Positions 24,441 through 35,640 of a stretch of 64,000 bases of DNA are shown here, one piece after another (within the stretch, counting starts at the first letter, position 1; every line of letters begins with the position of its first letter). The stretch lies in contig OY735219.1 in assembly GCA_963457665.1 (NCBI GenBank), positions 14,158,532 through 14,222,531 of the forward strand. The letters are read 5' to 3'. The notes beneath the pieces are model-generated. The model saw only the letters and a program-made list of their open reading frames with translations. It was not told the origin of the DNA and ran no database searches. Source of the DNA: Thysanoteuthis rhombus. Taxonomy: Eukaryota > Mollusca > Cephalopoda > Oegopsida > Thysanoteuthidae. Both the position numbers and the translations under genes were made by a program.

Positions 24441-26102
24441 AAAAAAATGAAAAAAATCCAGACTTTTGGATACATGACAAGTCGGTGATAGAAAACAAAA
24501 TCAATTGATCAATTTTACAAGAAGGCAATTTTTATAGATTAATGCAGAGAAAGAACTCTACCAGTTTTGACTTGTTGGTTTATGCAGTAAACAGGAAATA
24601 AGGAGGTTATGGTGATTAGAGCTACAGAATGGGAAAATAGATTCAAGCAACAATGAACTTAGCTTTTGGATTCCAGTTCAAACACTGAATTGGGAAGGGT
24701 CCAGTTTTGGTAATGGTGGCTGGCAATTACATATTTTACCTATACACTAGTTTACTGATGCTATCAAAAAAAAAATGGCAGCCTATCTAAATAATTTAGC
24801 AATTGCATTGTTCTTGAAAAAGATCAAAAATTTTCTGTTGCTCTGCATTTTCTTGCTCATGTTCAACCAGAATAAACCAGAGTTTTTTTTTATTGCATTT
24901 ACAAAAAAAAAAAAAATCAAATTAATAAAAAGGGGCAGACTACTCAGTAATTGGCATTCAACAGTTATATACCTATACAAATGTCACAGACAAAAAAGAT
25001 ATAGTTAATCATGTGGGGTACAATGCAAGTATGTATTTATATCATAGACTATCAAGCGAAAACAGGTTGAACCTCTTGAATCCAGCATTCTGTTGTCTGG
25101 CATGTTTTGCATTAGTTTCTGAATCTGCTAAAGTGACAAACTTTGTTCACACAACAGCCAAGTGTTTTAGTGGGACAGTCTGGTAAACTGGATATATTTA
25201 TTTGTATTTTATCCCTTCAAGATATTATTTAGAGACCAGGAGGTGCAGAAGATGGTGCTAGTGCTAAAATGCATAAGAATAAAACATTATCTATGCTTGA
25301 AAAGCTAGAGTCACATAGAAAATTAGACAAAGGAACTTCTGTAAAGAGTTCAAGTAAGTATTGTACGGTTTATAATATATGATTCAAAGATACAAAACGA
25401 GATAATTTTCAAGTTTTTTTTTTCTCCATTGAAGAAAATAGGTTTTAAAGATCAATTTCTTTAGTCAAGCAATGACCAGGTCCCGAGCTTGCTGGATTCA
25501 AATCCTTAAAAACAAGATCATTCCTTGCCTTTTATAAATCAAAAAATGCAACAGCAGCATGTAGTCTTTCACTATCACGGTTCAATCAATTTTACAATAT
25601 GGCATAGACAAATTAATTTTCAGATATAAAATACAAACAGGCTCGAGGTATATTGAATCTAACTGAATCATCCATTTGTTACAGACTGATTGTATGTTTA
25701 CTGCGCAGACAGCTGCAAATAAATGGCAAATTATGTAGATAATGCAAGACAGATTTCAACTCATGAACAGGTTTGCTTGATTGGGCTACAAGGGTAAATG
25801 ATCAGAGCTCTATCTCTGAGACTGGTATTGAACCTCTGCCTCCAGACTCACTCAATTTCAAAATCTAACACTATTCCAATGCTCTTTTTGGTCAAGTTTC
25901 AAAGATAAAAAATAAGAAAAAGTTTGCCAAAAATTTCGTTTGGAAAATTTCCTTATGCAAATGCTTCATTTATATTGTCACAACTGCAGACCAAACCAAC
26001 AAATACGGTGACAACGGTATTTATATAAGTAGATGGTTCATAACAGTAGGTAACAATAAGCATCAGCTGCACGTGCAGCTTTTTCACCAAATGGTACAAT
26101 CA
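24441..26102. other. No gene seen except the Tigger-like end
   Basis: Opposed frames at 24775-25008 arise from A/T-runs. The sequence around 25816-25850 (GACTGGTATTGAACCTCTGC) resembles a reversed B box and may be a decayed SINE. Confidence 0.4.
25064..25200 (+). mobile_element. Tigger-like terminal fragment
   Basis: CAGGTTGAACCTCTTGAATC (25064-25083) followed by CAGCATTCTGTTGTCTGGCA resembles 'CAGGTTGAACCTCTTgTATCCGGCA' termini of Tigger/pogo-type elements. Interior GACAGTCTGGTAAACTGGA (25168-25186) may be part of the same element. Confidence 0.35.
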
Positions 26103-26375
26103 CACATTATCATCAGCCTTTCAGTGTCCTTTGTTGGACATAGACCATCCCAGAATTCTTTTACGGGTGTTGCAACGTCGATATCTCCTAAACCTGTCTA
26201 AATCATCACATCTGCTAGCCACTATTCCGCACATGATCTCAGAGGATCCATGTTGTGCGTAGTGAAGTCAAGTCATCATTTGATATTCTTTCAACAGGGC
26301 CTGCCCATTACCATTTGAAAACTCAAATGGATTTCATGATATTTCTGACTTGTGTTTTTTTCTCTATTACATAAT
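26103..26375 (+). repeat. Interspersed repeat family R, copy 1
   Basis: CATTATCATCAGCCTTTCAG, then GTCCTTTGTTGGACATAGAC, ATGATCTCAGAGGATCCATG and CCATTACCATTTGAAAACTC align with the copies at 54.6 and 55.5 kb. The CATCATCAGCC plus TTGGACATAGGCC opening is seen in interspersed repeats of many invertebrates; the class was not determined. Confidence 0.55.
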
Positions 26376-27427
26376 AAATTTGAAATCTTGAAAAAACCTA
26401 AAGATCCCTTCTATAAATGAAATATTCTGGCAGACTCCTATTTTTAGCATTTAGTTTTTAGACTATAATCAATAAACTATAATAAGAGACAATTTTTAAT
26501 CTTTAAAACTCATTTGTTCTAAATAGATTGCATTCATTTAGATTTTAATATATGGAACAGGATTGTGTAAATTGTTTTGTTTCTCGAATGCTGTGTGATG
26601 AATGAATGTTTCTCTGTCATAAGATTCAAGAGAACACTACTGTGGACCCCTAAGCATTATTTGTCAGACCCCAATTTCAGAACTGCTGCCTTAGTATACA
26701 GTGAAGTCTTGTGATGTAGAGTCCAGGAACTTTCCATACCACCTCACATACACAAAACTCCCCAACTCAAGGCTATTAGATAATGACGTGATTTCTTTCT
26801 TTCCTTTCGTTTAATGATTAATGAGAAAAGAAAGAGCGTTCATAAATCTATAAACTGTCCATCCAGCCAATCAACTTAGTAGAATTCAATAACTTAGATG
26901 TTTTCAAATGAAAATCATATCAGGCACAAAAGGGAAGTAATTGAGATAGCTCATCAAGTTTTGGAGATCATTCAAGTTTGATATATTACGTTGTCCAGAA
27001 AATAATGGCTTTTTTTTATAAGAATAAAAGTTTCAAACGAAAATAAAATTAAAAAAGTGATGGAAAGGTAGTCTAATCAGAGTAGGTTGAATCTGAATGC
27101 ACTTTTGTGAATGTGTCACTTATGCCTGAACTCCATATATCATTAGTTTCCCCAGAGTCAAATTCCGAAAAAGCTTATTGTATCTTCGTTAAAGAATCAC
27201 TTCCTTCCTGGACGTTCAACTTCAAAAAATTCAACTGCCAATAACATGAACTTTGATTTCTTTAAAATAGAAATAAACAAATATTTGTATATATGAAGAT
27301 AACAGATGAACTGAAGAATTTGTATATCTTCTGTTCACTACTCTATGAAGCCTGCCTTATTTGGAAAGAAAGAAAAAAAATTTTTCAAAAAGCCAAATTA
27401 AAAATTATGTTTAATATACACAACACC

Positions 27428-27560
27428 TTTAGTGGTCATAAACAGAGATACAACCAAATACTGTTGGGTACACTGGTTCTTGTAAGATCACTGGTTTAGA
27501 GACATCAAGCCTGGTCATTACAAGATGAGTGACCGTCTGGGAATACCACGAGATGATGCA
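27428..27560 (+). mobile_element. 5S-rRNA-like fragment of the composite SINE, copy 5
   Basis: Positions 27449-27556 align with animal 5S rRNA over nearly the whole length: GGTTCTTGTAAGATCACTGG, the AAGCCTGGTCATTAC block, and GAGTGACCGTCTGGGAATAC, the best-preserved 5S 3' part in the window. No tRNA-like head with a B box is seen upstream. It has internal changes and flanking repeat-like sequence, so it is a SINE fragment or 5S pseudogene, not a working 5S gene. Confidence 0.7.
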
Positions 27561-29302
27561 GCGACAAGATTGTTTTGCGGATGTCTCAGCCCATGCTCTG
27601 CTGTTGATTAACAGAACATCTTGCCAAGCTAGGACCAGACTCTGCATCCAGTAAAGCACATGCTGTTTCATGGAGAACACATGACAGTGAGCTCTCTTAA
27701 GAGCTGCCATACTCGTATAATAGATCATTTAGCAGAAAAAGGAAATTTGAAGCCAAATTAGAAAAAAATTCAAAATCTACATTAGTTAGATATACAGAAA
27801 GGAATGGTTTTATTATTTAGAAAGGAGATAAAACTCGATATAACTCCGTCTATAGTTTTGAGAAGAGTCATTGACATTCAAAAAGTTTTTCCAACAACAA
27901 GGAGTTTAATCATCTAGAAAACTCTTTGAATGTTGATACAACTTATTTTGCTCATTTCACTTTTTCAAATATTAAACAGGGATGGTTCAACACAGTGTGA
28001 CCTTTGCTCTTCCCAGAACATATGTTTATAGATGATGTATATCAGCACTTGGATTTGTTTCAAGACAAAACAAGTTCATAACTCAGTTTTTCATGATGTT
28101 GAGTTGTTTATAGCAATGAATGTGAATTGTTCCATTTTTCATCAGGTGGCTATTGTTTGTATTTGAAAAATATAAATATAATGTAAAATACAATAGTTAA
28201 TAACAATGATTTCAAAAACATGAAGAATGTAAATTTAAAAAACAAAACAAACAAATGTGAATTGTTCCAATTTTTACACCCTATGCTCAATGTTATCAGC
28301 CACTTGTTATTAAGAAAACCTGGACTCAAAGTGATTACTAACACCTTCCTCTGCTTATTATATATAAGATATATGTGTGTGCCACACACACACACACAAA
28401 CACGCAAATAGGAGAAAAATGTAATTTAACAATAATAAATAATGACTGCCCACATTTCAAATGTCAGAAATCCTATCTATCTTATATTTTAAGAGCACTT
28501 TGAGGAGAAAAATTGTAAAAAGATTAGGTTGCTTCAACCATAAAAAAAAAAAAAAAAAAAAAAACTGCAATAAACAGTTCTAGGGGTATACTGGTATCAA
28601 TAGGAAAACTAAATACTATGGCAAGGTTTACAAATTCTCTGGAGGGAGATTTCTTTAAAAAAAAAAAAAAAACGCCCCCAAACCCCACCATATTTGGAGG
28701 GTGGAGAAAATTTTCAATTCTAGAAGCTCTCTTACAACTATTTCATTGTATCAAAAACCTATCTTGACAATTTTAAACCACGAAATGCAGGAGACTTAGT
28801 TGGTCTCCCAATAGGGGGTCAAAAAATATTCCAGGTATTTTTTTTCTTCAATGAAGGACATTCGTACAAATCTCTTTACATACAATGGTGGGGGGCAGCA
28901 CTCGGCTTCAAAATGTAAAAGACTTGGTAAGTCTCACTAAGGTCTTGCAAGTTTCAAAATAAACTTTGTATAAGACATTGCTTCCAAGTCCTTCTGATCC
29001 CGAGTTGCAACTAATGAATTTCCAAATCTTGAAAAGTGCAAAAAAATTTTTAAAATTGATAAATAATAAAATAAGAAATAAAACAAAATAAAAATAAATA
29101 ATGTTGTAAAATATCAATTCTACGACGAAGACAGATTTTCAACCAGTCTTTTTTAATTATGATCTGAGGGGGGGGGGGTGCAAAGCTGTTTTTGTACTTG
29201 CCACCCCCTCCCACTCTGCACAAAAACCCTCATCCTTTATCCATCCCATTTTCATCTGCTATAACCATATTTCATCAACAGACTTAAATTGACTTCGCAG
29301 TT
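27561..29302. other. No gene seen
   Basis: Long A-runs (28541-28563, 28658-28672) and a G-run (29169-29177). The minus-strand frame 27429-27728 is antisense to the 5S-like SINE. Frames at 28150-28411 arise from (CA)n and T-rich DNA. Confidence 0.5.
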
Positions 29303-29545
29303 TCAATACACAGCTCTACTCAAGAAACTCTCGCTCTCCCCTTTCTTTGGCCCTCGAGCCGCCCATGGCCCTAATGCAATGCCCAGGCTGCATTCCCTCC
29401 TCTCTGAGGTACTGCTTTCTATCTTTGTAGAATTCTTGGATAGCTGCCTTCGAAAAAATTGCTGACAACAATTATTTCTTAGAAGAGAGGATAGTATGTG
29501 GCTTCCACAACAATATACAAGTGACTTCTGAATCAAAGTTGGCAT
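29303..29545 (-). other. GC-rich open frame of unknown nature
   Basis: 80 codons are open on the minus strand in a local G+C peak (29330-29420) within AT-rich DNA. Residues such as LGIALGPWAARGPKKGESES show no domain I recognise. There is no clear splice site at either end. It lies 0.7 kb downstream of the PI4K2 exon inside the presumed intron. It could be a repeat fragment; I do not call it a gene. Confidence 0.2.
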
Positions 29546-30222
29546 AAAATGCTTATATGATACTATGCTTAGATCAATTTAGACTTGACAGTATGTAATT
29601 ATAAAGTATATAACAAAACTATCTACAAAGAAAGAATTAAAAGGAGTTTATCCTGCTTTGAAATCTATTTAATCTTAATAAAATGAAAATAATCTATGCC
29701 CTTTGTAAATAATTACACCTTTTATTATACTACAAATTTAATGAGGCTGACTAATTGAATTGAGTTGAATTTCAATTTTCTTTTGCAAAGTGATTTTGTT
29801 GTAATGAACCTTGTTAACTAGGAGAAAGCTTCAGCTCTCTTAGCCATCAGCCCTACACTCAGGCCACTAAAGCAAAGGGCTCTTTAAAAAAATGTAGAGA
29901 GAGAGAGAGAAAAAAAAAAAAAAAAAAAATCAAACTACAATGAAAAATATGACACAATAACCCAACAAAAAATTATTTATATTCCTACTGTACTGGTACT
30001 TGAAAAACCTTAGGGGGAGACAAAAAGTGCATGAAAGAAGGAGAGACACAAAAAAAAAAACACTCCATTGCATTCTTCATCCGAAAACACTGAATAGTAT
30101 AGTACAGCCAGTAAAATAATAAAACTTACTCAGGGACCCCAGTTTCAACAGCAATGCTCTGTTCGTTGTCACTTGTTATTTACAGTTAATTAACAAAACA
30201 AAACAAAAAAAAAACTACTTAC
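29546..30222 (-). other. Start of PI4K2 intron 1
   Basis: The intron opens with GTAAGTAG. This stretch holds a (GA)n/poly(A) run (29896-29929) and no recognisable exon. I looked on the minus strand of everything to the left for the expected next peptide segment and saw none, so the intron probably continues past position 1. Confidence 0.55.
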
Positions 30223-30471
30223 GCCTTGTAAATTTCGCATAAAATAGCATCCACTGCTTCCTTTAGAACTAAGCTCCGGGTAAACTCCACATTCCAAGGC
30301 AGCCTCTACATCTCGGATAATCCGGGAAAAGGACAGATCATCTTGGAAGACATTATAAGGGGGTAGTTCCGCCTGTCCATCTAACGATTCGTAATCTTCC
30401 AACGGTGTAGCATTTTTATTTTCAGTCAAAATTTTCACTTTGTCACCCGTCCCTCCTTCTGAAGCTGCCAT
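30223..30471 (-). CDS. PI4K2: Type II phosphatidylinositol 4-kinase, N-terminal coding exon (partial gene)
   Basis: Type II PI 4-kinases phosphorylate phosphatidylinositol at the 4-position on trans-Golgi, endosomal and plasma membranes. From the first in-frame ATG (30471; context GCAATGG) the exon encodes 83 residues. Residues 1-35 are low-complexity and acidic. Residues 36-42 (LPPYNVF) hold an LPxY and a YxxF-type motif. Residues 44-70 follow the family pattern before the kinase core (FSRIIRDVEAALECGVYPE). Residues 71-77 (GSSGCYF) match the PI4K2 glycine-rich loop GSSGSYF, with Cys in place of the second loop Ser. The exon ends after a Gly codon at the donor GTAAGT (30222-30217), phase 0, where the family protein continues into the N-lobe. 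The palmitoylated Cys-rich segment and catalytic core are not in this exon and were not found elsewhere in the window. The frame stays open upstream to a TAA at 30637-30639 with no other ATG, so the N terminus may extend through an upstream exon. Confidence 0.75.
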
Positions 30472-30636
30472 TGCAGCAAGTTTTTCAACCGACAAACTGA
30501 TGTTATCCGCCACGTCCGCGGCCTTAATGTTTTTTTTGCCTTTCGTTTTGGTGGACGTGAAATTTTGGTACGTTCCAAAATGCCCAACGTCCTGGGGTTG
30601 GGTGGTTAGGGCCGGAGGCTCCAGTGCGCCAGTGTT
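30472..30636 (-). other. Open reading extension / 5' UTR upstream of the PI4K2 exon, with a possible acceptor at 30592
   Basis: Reading upstream from the ATG, the frame has no stop for 55 codons, is richer in G+C than its surroundings and lacks an ATG. An alternative in-frame GTG at 30513 is an unlikely start in a nuclear gene. A candidate 3' splice site, CCCTAAC followed by CACCCAACCCCAG, ends at 30592; exon sequence would then start at 30591 and join the PI4K2 frame. If that site is used, about 40 more residues (including the lysine-rich TSTKTKGKKNIK) belong to the protein. Otherwise this is 5' UTR. Confidence 0.5.
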
Positions 30637-30639
30637 TTA

Positions 30640-32302
30640 GAAACGAAATAAAAATACACGGGGGGGGGGGTAAATACGCACAAGCTCCCTAACGAGAGCT
30701 CACTTGTTCAGAATATTAAAAAGACTAGAAAGAATTAAAATAGGGTACACAAAAGATAACTTACAAGATGATAGGAGAAAGAAAAAAAAAAGAGTGTTGG
30801 GTGGAGGGATTTGTTATATCACAAACAAAAACAGATTGGTTGGTCGTTTCTGTACAAAATTTTAAAATCGCTAAAAAAGCGAAGGGTAGACTAACTGGCC
30901 ACTAAGAAAATAATAATAATTACTATAAATTGACTACTTACTTTCAAATTCGGACCATTGCACTGTAGACCCCAAAATTAACGAAATGAACATTTTAAAA
31001 AATTCCAGTCAGTTCTCTATCAAAACTAGTTTTGAAAATAAAGAGAAAAGAGTCACATTATCACTTGTTTTCAGAATTAGAATCCGAATTAATTTTTTCG
31101 CTCGGTTGGTAATTTTTTCTTTTTTTTTTTTTTGAATACTTATGGGTTCAAGTGTCAAAATTACGATAATTACAATACAGGTGCGATCACAAGTTGAATG
31201 ACTAGAATTCAAAATGACAGACAGCCACACGGAGAAGAAATAGTCTTCCCGGATAAAATAACCCAGTCAAGACTGGCTAAAGGGAATAATTGCTTGCTTT
31301 TTTTCTCTCTCTCTCTTTTTTGGCACTGATCAAAGATAATCATCAAAATCAGCAGTAATTAAATAAGGATTTAGCAGCAGTTAGCTACGGTAGAAAGAGA
31401 AAGAGAGAGAGAGAGAGGCCCTTTCCCCGGTACAAGCACCGGTTTAGAGTTTAATACGCAATAGAGCGTGGAATTGTTTTCAACTTGAAACCAAAATATA
31501 AGGGGATAGAAATGTAAGAAAAATTCTGTAATCTCACTGGCATTGTTTTCAAATCCATCCTGCTTTCGTTTTGTTTCGTGTTCGAAGTAAAACTTTGTTT
31601 TAGAAAAAAAAATACTCAATTTGCCAGAGTACCAGACCTTAAGATAAATAAATAATCTACTCCCTGGAAAATACCATTAACCAGATAAAATTGGTGGTAT
31701 TGAATTTCATTTTCCTGGTGTTAACGGTGATGTACGTTCTGTGGCATTTCGGTTTTGAGTATTTGTTTTGAGGGCTGTTTTTTTCCGTTTCAAATTAAAG
31801 ATAAATAGTAGTTTTAAGGGGGTTAAAGATGAAAAAAATAAAAACGCGATAAGGACGGAGAGAGTGACTAAATAGACCGTGGACGGACGACAACGAACAG
31901 ATAGTTGATAAATGTTGAACAACAAGTAGCAGTTTGAGTTCCCCAATGGAATCGGACAATGCTCTTGTTTTGTTATTGTGCCGATGAAACAGAAGAAAGA
32001 CTATCAAGAGAGAGGAAAAAGAGAAGAGAAATGAACGGCAGCTGACGTGGCTATGGAACAACACTACATAGCTTATATGATCAACACACACCAACCATGT
32101 GACGACGACCACGACGACGAAAAGCTACACACTGAATGAACTATAAAGAGAGAGAGAGAGAGAAAAGAGCTAAGGGCAGTAATTTAAATTTACTGCCTGA
32201 CCAATAAACACTTAAAACTAGAAGGACTTTTTTTCAACCAATCTCATATTGCGACTGCACTCATTTTTTTCAATTTTGATAGCACTTTTTTATAATTTAA
32301 CA
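30640..32302 (-). promoter_or_regulatory. Upstream flank of the PI4K2 exon, possible promoter or 5' intron
   Basis: No supported gene. The flank has a G-run (30661-30670), (GA)n tracts (31394-31416, 32144-32161) and a CpG-containing stretch at 31830-32120 with a CGT/GAC trinucleotide run near 32102-32121. On the minus strand a TTTATAG followed by TTCAGTG-like sequence (about 32140-32120) could be a TATA/initiator pair, but this is weak. GTAAGT-like donors occur on the minus strand at about 30950 and 30765. Open frames here show no recognisable protein. Confidence 0.25.
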
Positions 32303-32669
32303 AACTACAATTGAAGAAATCTATATGTGCGTATAGGTACTGCGATTAATCGACAACTGGCCATTGTATGAGGTTGATATTCACTTGATATATTAGTCGG
32401 CACGCAAGGCACTGCAGTGTCAAGTATGAAATTTTGGGGATCAGCGGTTCTCGAGAAATCTAATAAAAAGTTAAGAATTATAGATCTTTCATCTAGAATT
32501 ATAGATCTAAATTTAGATAAAAAATGTCTGAATTGGCAACACTCAAGAGAAGTAATTAAAATACCTCGAAGCCATAGTTTTGTACAATGGATGGAAAATT
32601 ATTTCACATGGCTATTATGGCTGTCTGCTCCACACGCTATAAAGTCTGGCCCCTTTGGAACGTGTACTA
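32303..32669 (+). repeat. Interspersed repeat family C, copy 3
   Basis: Landmarks: AACTACAATTGAAGAAATCT, CGACAACTGGCCATTGTATG, CGGCACGCAAGGCACTGCAG, TGAATTGGCAACACTCAAG and GGCCCCTTTGGAACGTGTAC. The open frames here lie in the repeat. Confidence 0.7.
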
Positions 32670-32937
32670 GTTTGTGTAATATCAAAAGAAAAAAAAAATG
32701 TTTCGCACACACACACACATCTGTTGGTTTCTCAACTAAAAATTGTTCTGCAGCCCCAAAATTGACCAATAACATTCTATTCACCAATAAATGATTATGG
32801 GGTTTTGTTTATCAGGTTTGACATCTGTAAAATTCTACGTTATCAGAAGAGTCCATAACATACTTGCACATCTCTACGCAGTGGACTCCTCTGATGAGGT
32901 TTCACACACAAATATATATGGATTCACGTTGCATTTA

Positions 32938-33213
32938 ACAGGTATATCTCAATTAGTGTGGTTAATTAATTCCAAAATTCTCTGTATAGTTCAAAACCGC
33001 ACAGTACAAGGTTTTATAAATTAATGTGTTTTTCTCTTAGTTACATTCCTTTGCCACACTATCTCAAAACCTACACTAATCAAAACCACATGGTTCAAGG
33101 TCTCATTATAATTTGATACGTCTACTTTTTTAGCTTACACTTAGTGACATTAATTTGTACAATACCTAAACCATACTACATCGAAACCCGCACTATTCAA
33201 GGTATTCCTGTAA
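32938..33213. mobile_element. Pogo/Tigger-like MITE, copy 1
   Basis: The ends ACAGGTATATCTCAATTAGT (from 32939) and, read inward from 33212, ACAGGAATACCTTGAATAGT are inverted repeats. Inside, a motif like CAAAACCNCACNNTTCAAGG recurs about three times (near 32991, 33065 and 33183). No coding capacity. Confidence 0.5.
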
Positions 33214-33233
33214 ATATGTGAATTATCCAATCT

Positions 33234-33590
33234 AACTACGATTAAAGAAATTTGTCAGTGTGTGTGTGTGTGTGTGTGTATATCACAATTACTCGACAAC
33301 TAGCTGTTCTACGTAGTTAACATTCACTTGGCACATTAGTCAGCACACAAGGCAGTGCAGTGTAGAGTTGAGGGTTTATTTCTTTTTAGATCAACAGTTC
33401 TTGAGAAGTTTAATGAAAAGAAAAAAAAAAAAAATGAAACATTTAAAATTATCTAAATTTATTTACAAATATCCAAATTGGCAACAATTGATGTGAAGTA
33501 ATCGAAATGCTTTGAAGACGCATTTTCATAGGGCAGATGGAAAATTATTTTCCAAGACAATTATGGCAGACTACTCCACACAGGAAGACA
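33234..33590 (+). repeat. Interspersed repeat family C, copy 4
   Basis: Landmarks: AACTACGATTAAAGAAATTT, (TG)n at 33258-33279, CAATTACTCGACAACTAGCT, CAGCACACAAGGCAGTGCAG, CAAATTGGCAACAATTG and TATGGCAGACTACTCCACAC. It follows the MITE at 32938-33213 by about 20 bp. Confidence 0.7.
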
Positions 33591-33954
33591 GTTTTCCATA
33601 ATAGCAAGGGGTTGGTAAAGATGAAACGATTGATTAAAAAGAGACAGACTTCTGTTGAATGTCATAATTATTTTAAATTAGTGTGGTGGGATCCAAAGAG
33701 CTATCAAAATAGCAGCATCTGGAAATTATGAACATGTTCAAGAACTTTGGAAATTTGCCATCACAGTCAATAATTCAACAACCAAAGCGTCAAAATTTGA
33801 AGTCATTTAAAAAAAATTCCATTGAAAAATAAATATGGTCAGCATAAATTCTATTTATGACATCACTGGCATTTTCCACTGGAAAACATCAACACTGAAG
33901 AAACATCTAGAATCCAAAGAATTTAGATGAAGTCCATTTTGAAGACTCCTGCTT

Positions 33955-34672
33955 GAAATTTCAAATATTTGACTGTACTATATTGTAATTTTTGTTTTTT
34001 CAAGGTAGCCATTTTGCAATTAAGATAATGGCCACAATTTTGGTCAGATCATATGTATCTTGTTTTTATATGAAATAGCAATGAAAAATCTACCAGTGCA
34101 CAAGTTTTTATGTTTTTCACATTTTGAAAAATTCTGGCTGAAATTTAATTAAATCTAAATTGCAAATTTTGTTTTCCTACAACGGCCATTTTGAAATTAA
34201 GATGGCAGTCACAATTTTTGTCAGATCAGGCAAATTCTTTTTATAAAGAAGAGTATACAAAAAAATCTACCAGGATGCAAGTTTTTACCATTTCTTTTTT
34301 CACATTTTAAATAATTTGTCTGAAATTTCAACTAATGGATATGGTGGCCAGTTCAAAATTATGAAGGCAGCTACAATTTTTGTCAAATGAGGTACGTTTC
34401 GTTTTATATAGAAGATTGACATATCTACGAGTACCAAAGTTTTCACATATCGAACAATTGTGGCTGCAATTTCAAGTAATCTATATTGCCATTTTTGTTT
34501 TTTTTTTATGGCAACCATATTAAAAACAAGATGCTGGCCACAATTCTAGTAGGATCATGCATCTTGTTTTTATATTGAACGGCTATTAAGAAAAAGATTA
34601 AAAAAATCTACCAGAATGTAAGTTTTCACAGTTGGAACAATTCGGCTTGAAATTTCATCTAAACTACTGTAC
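33955..34672 (+). repeat. Satellite-like tandem array, ~165-bp unit, about four copies
   Basis: Four diverged units begin with GGNNNCCATTTTGNAATTAAG-like blocks near 34007, 34184, 34344 and 34510 (spacings about 177, 160 and 166). Each continues with a CACAATTTTNGTCAGATCA-like block, an AAAAATCTACCAG block, a CAAGTTTTNAC block and GGCTGAAATTTCA. No coding potential. Confidence 0.7.
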
Positions 34673-35294
34673 TAGTATTCCAAACACTAATATGAACAGA
34701 GAAAAAAAGATCTACACAGTACCCCCTGGATTATCCTAAGCTCCATGGACATAAGACAGGAACAGCCTTGTTAACATTCATATTCTGATTCTGTATAATA
34801 TTACCTATCGTTTGATGCATAATTTGTTTGGTTAGCAATTAGATACCCCCAAGACCCTTATCTCATGGACAAATATTATTAATGATAAAACCATCAAAAT
34901 GAAACTCAAGAGTTCTTTTTCCAAAAATTAAAAAAAAACAAAACATTTCTCAAAGATGGAGTGTAGTGGAGTACTGATGCCAATTTTCAAGTCTGCTGGT
35001 AAAACCAGTACGTCCAGGAGCACTGGAACCAACACAAAAATACACATACATAAAAAAGAAAAAAAAAAGAAAAAAAAAAAAAAGGATAAAACGCATCACC
35101 ATCTTTGATGGCCACATTTGCTCAAGTCTTTTTTTAAAGGGAAAAGAAAAAATCCAGCAGTTGATGAATCATTTAATAATCAATAACCAAACAAAGAATG
35201 TCATCTATATCTGTTAAATAAATGCCCTTTACAATCTTTCTTCCAGCCCAAAGAGAGAGCCCAAGATATTTTAGGTGAACTGATGAGAATGTAT

Positions 35295-35640
35295 ATGTTC
35301 ACTTCACACTGATGCAGTTGGGAAAGGCATGAATCCACTTCACCGGCTTTGGGTAAATTGCAGGGAAGAGAGAGCCTTTGAGCTCTGTTAGGGTGTCCAT
35401 CAAAGAGAAGCTCATTCTGTCAGAAAAATATTCATCTTGGCAGTCACCACAGCTGGTCCTGGTCCCGGAAGAAGGAGAAAGGTTAGACATGGGGCTGGCA
35501 ACCACCCTCCCATAAAGACCTACTTGATACTGAAACTGAAACTGAAACAGTGGTTGCAACCCTACACAAAGACTATACAGGAAAAAATAGATTTGTATCA
35601 CACAAGTACAGAAGATTTTACAAGCACATGACTAATAATC
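35295..35640. repeat. Probable retroelement-derived segment
   Basis: This G+C-richer segment is open on both strands. Plus-strand frame: VTTAGPGPGRRRKVRHGAGN followed by HPPIKTYL, then a short (GAAACT)n. I remember similar 'GRRRKVRHGAGN'-like text from repetitive elements of lophotrochozoans but cannot verify it here. No RT motif. Confidence 0.3.

Noticed and set aside
27449..27556. Functional 5S rRNA gene
   Set aside because: It departs from 5S at many paired positions and has repeat-family relatives in the window.
30511..30513. GTG as start codon of the PI4K2 reading frame
   Set aside because: Nuclear genes rarely start at GTG, and a well-placed ATG in good context lies 14 codons downstream.
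30440..30640. 66-codon plus-strand frame across the PI4K2 exon
   Set aside because: It is the antisense shadow of the PI4K2 coding frame.
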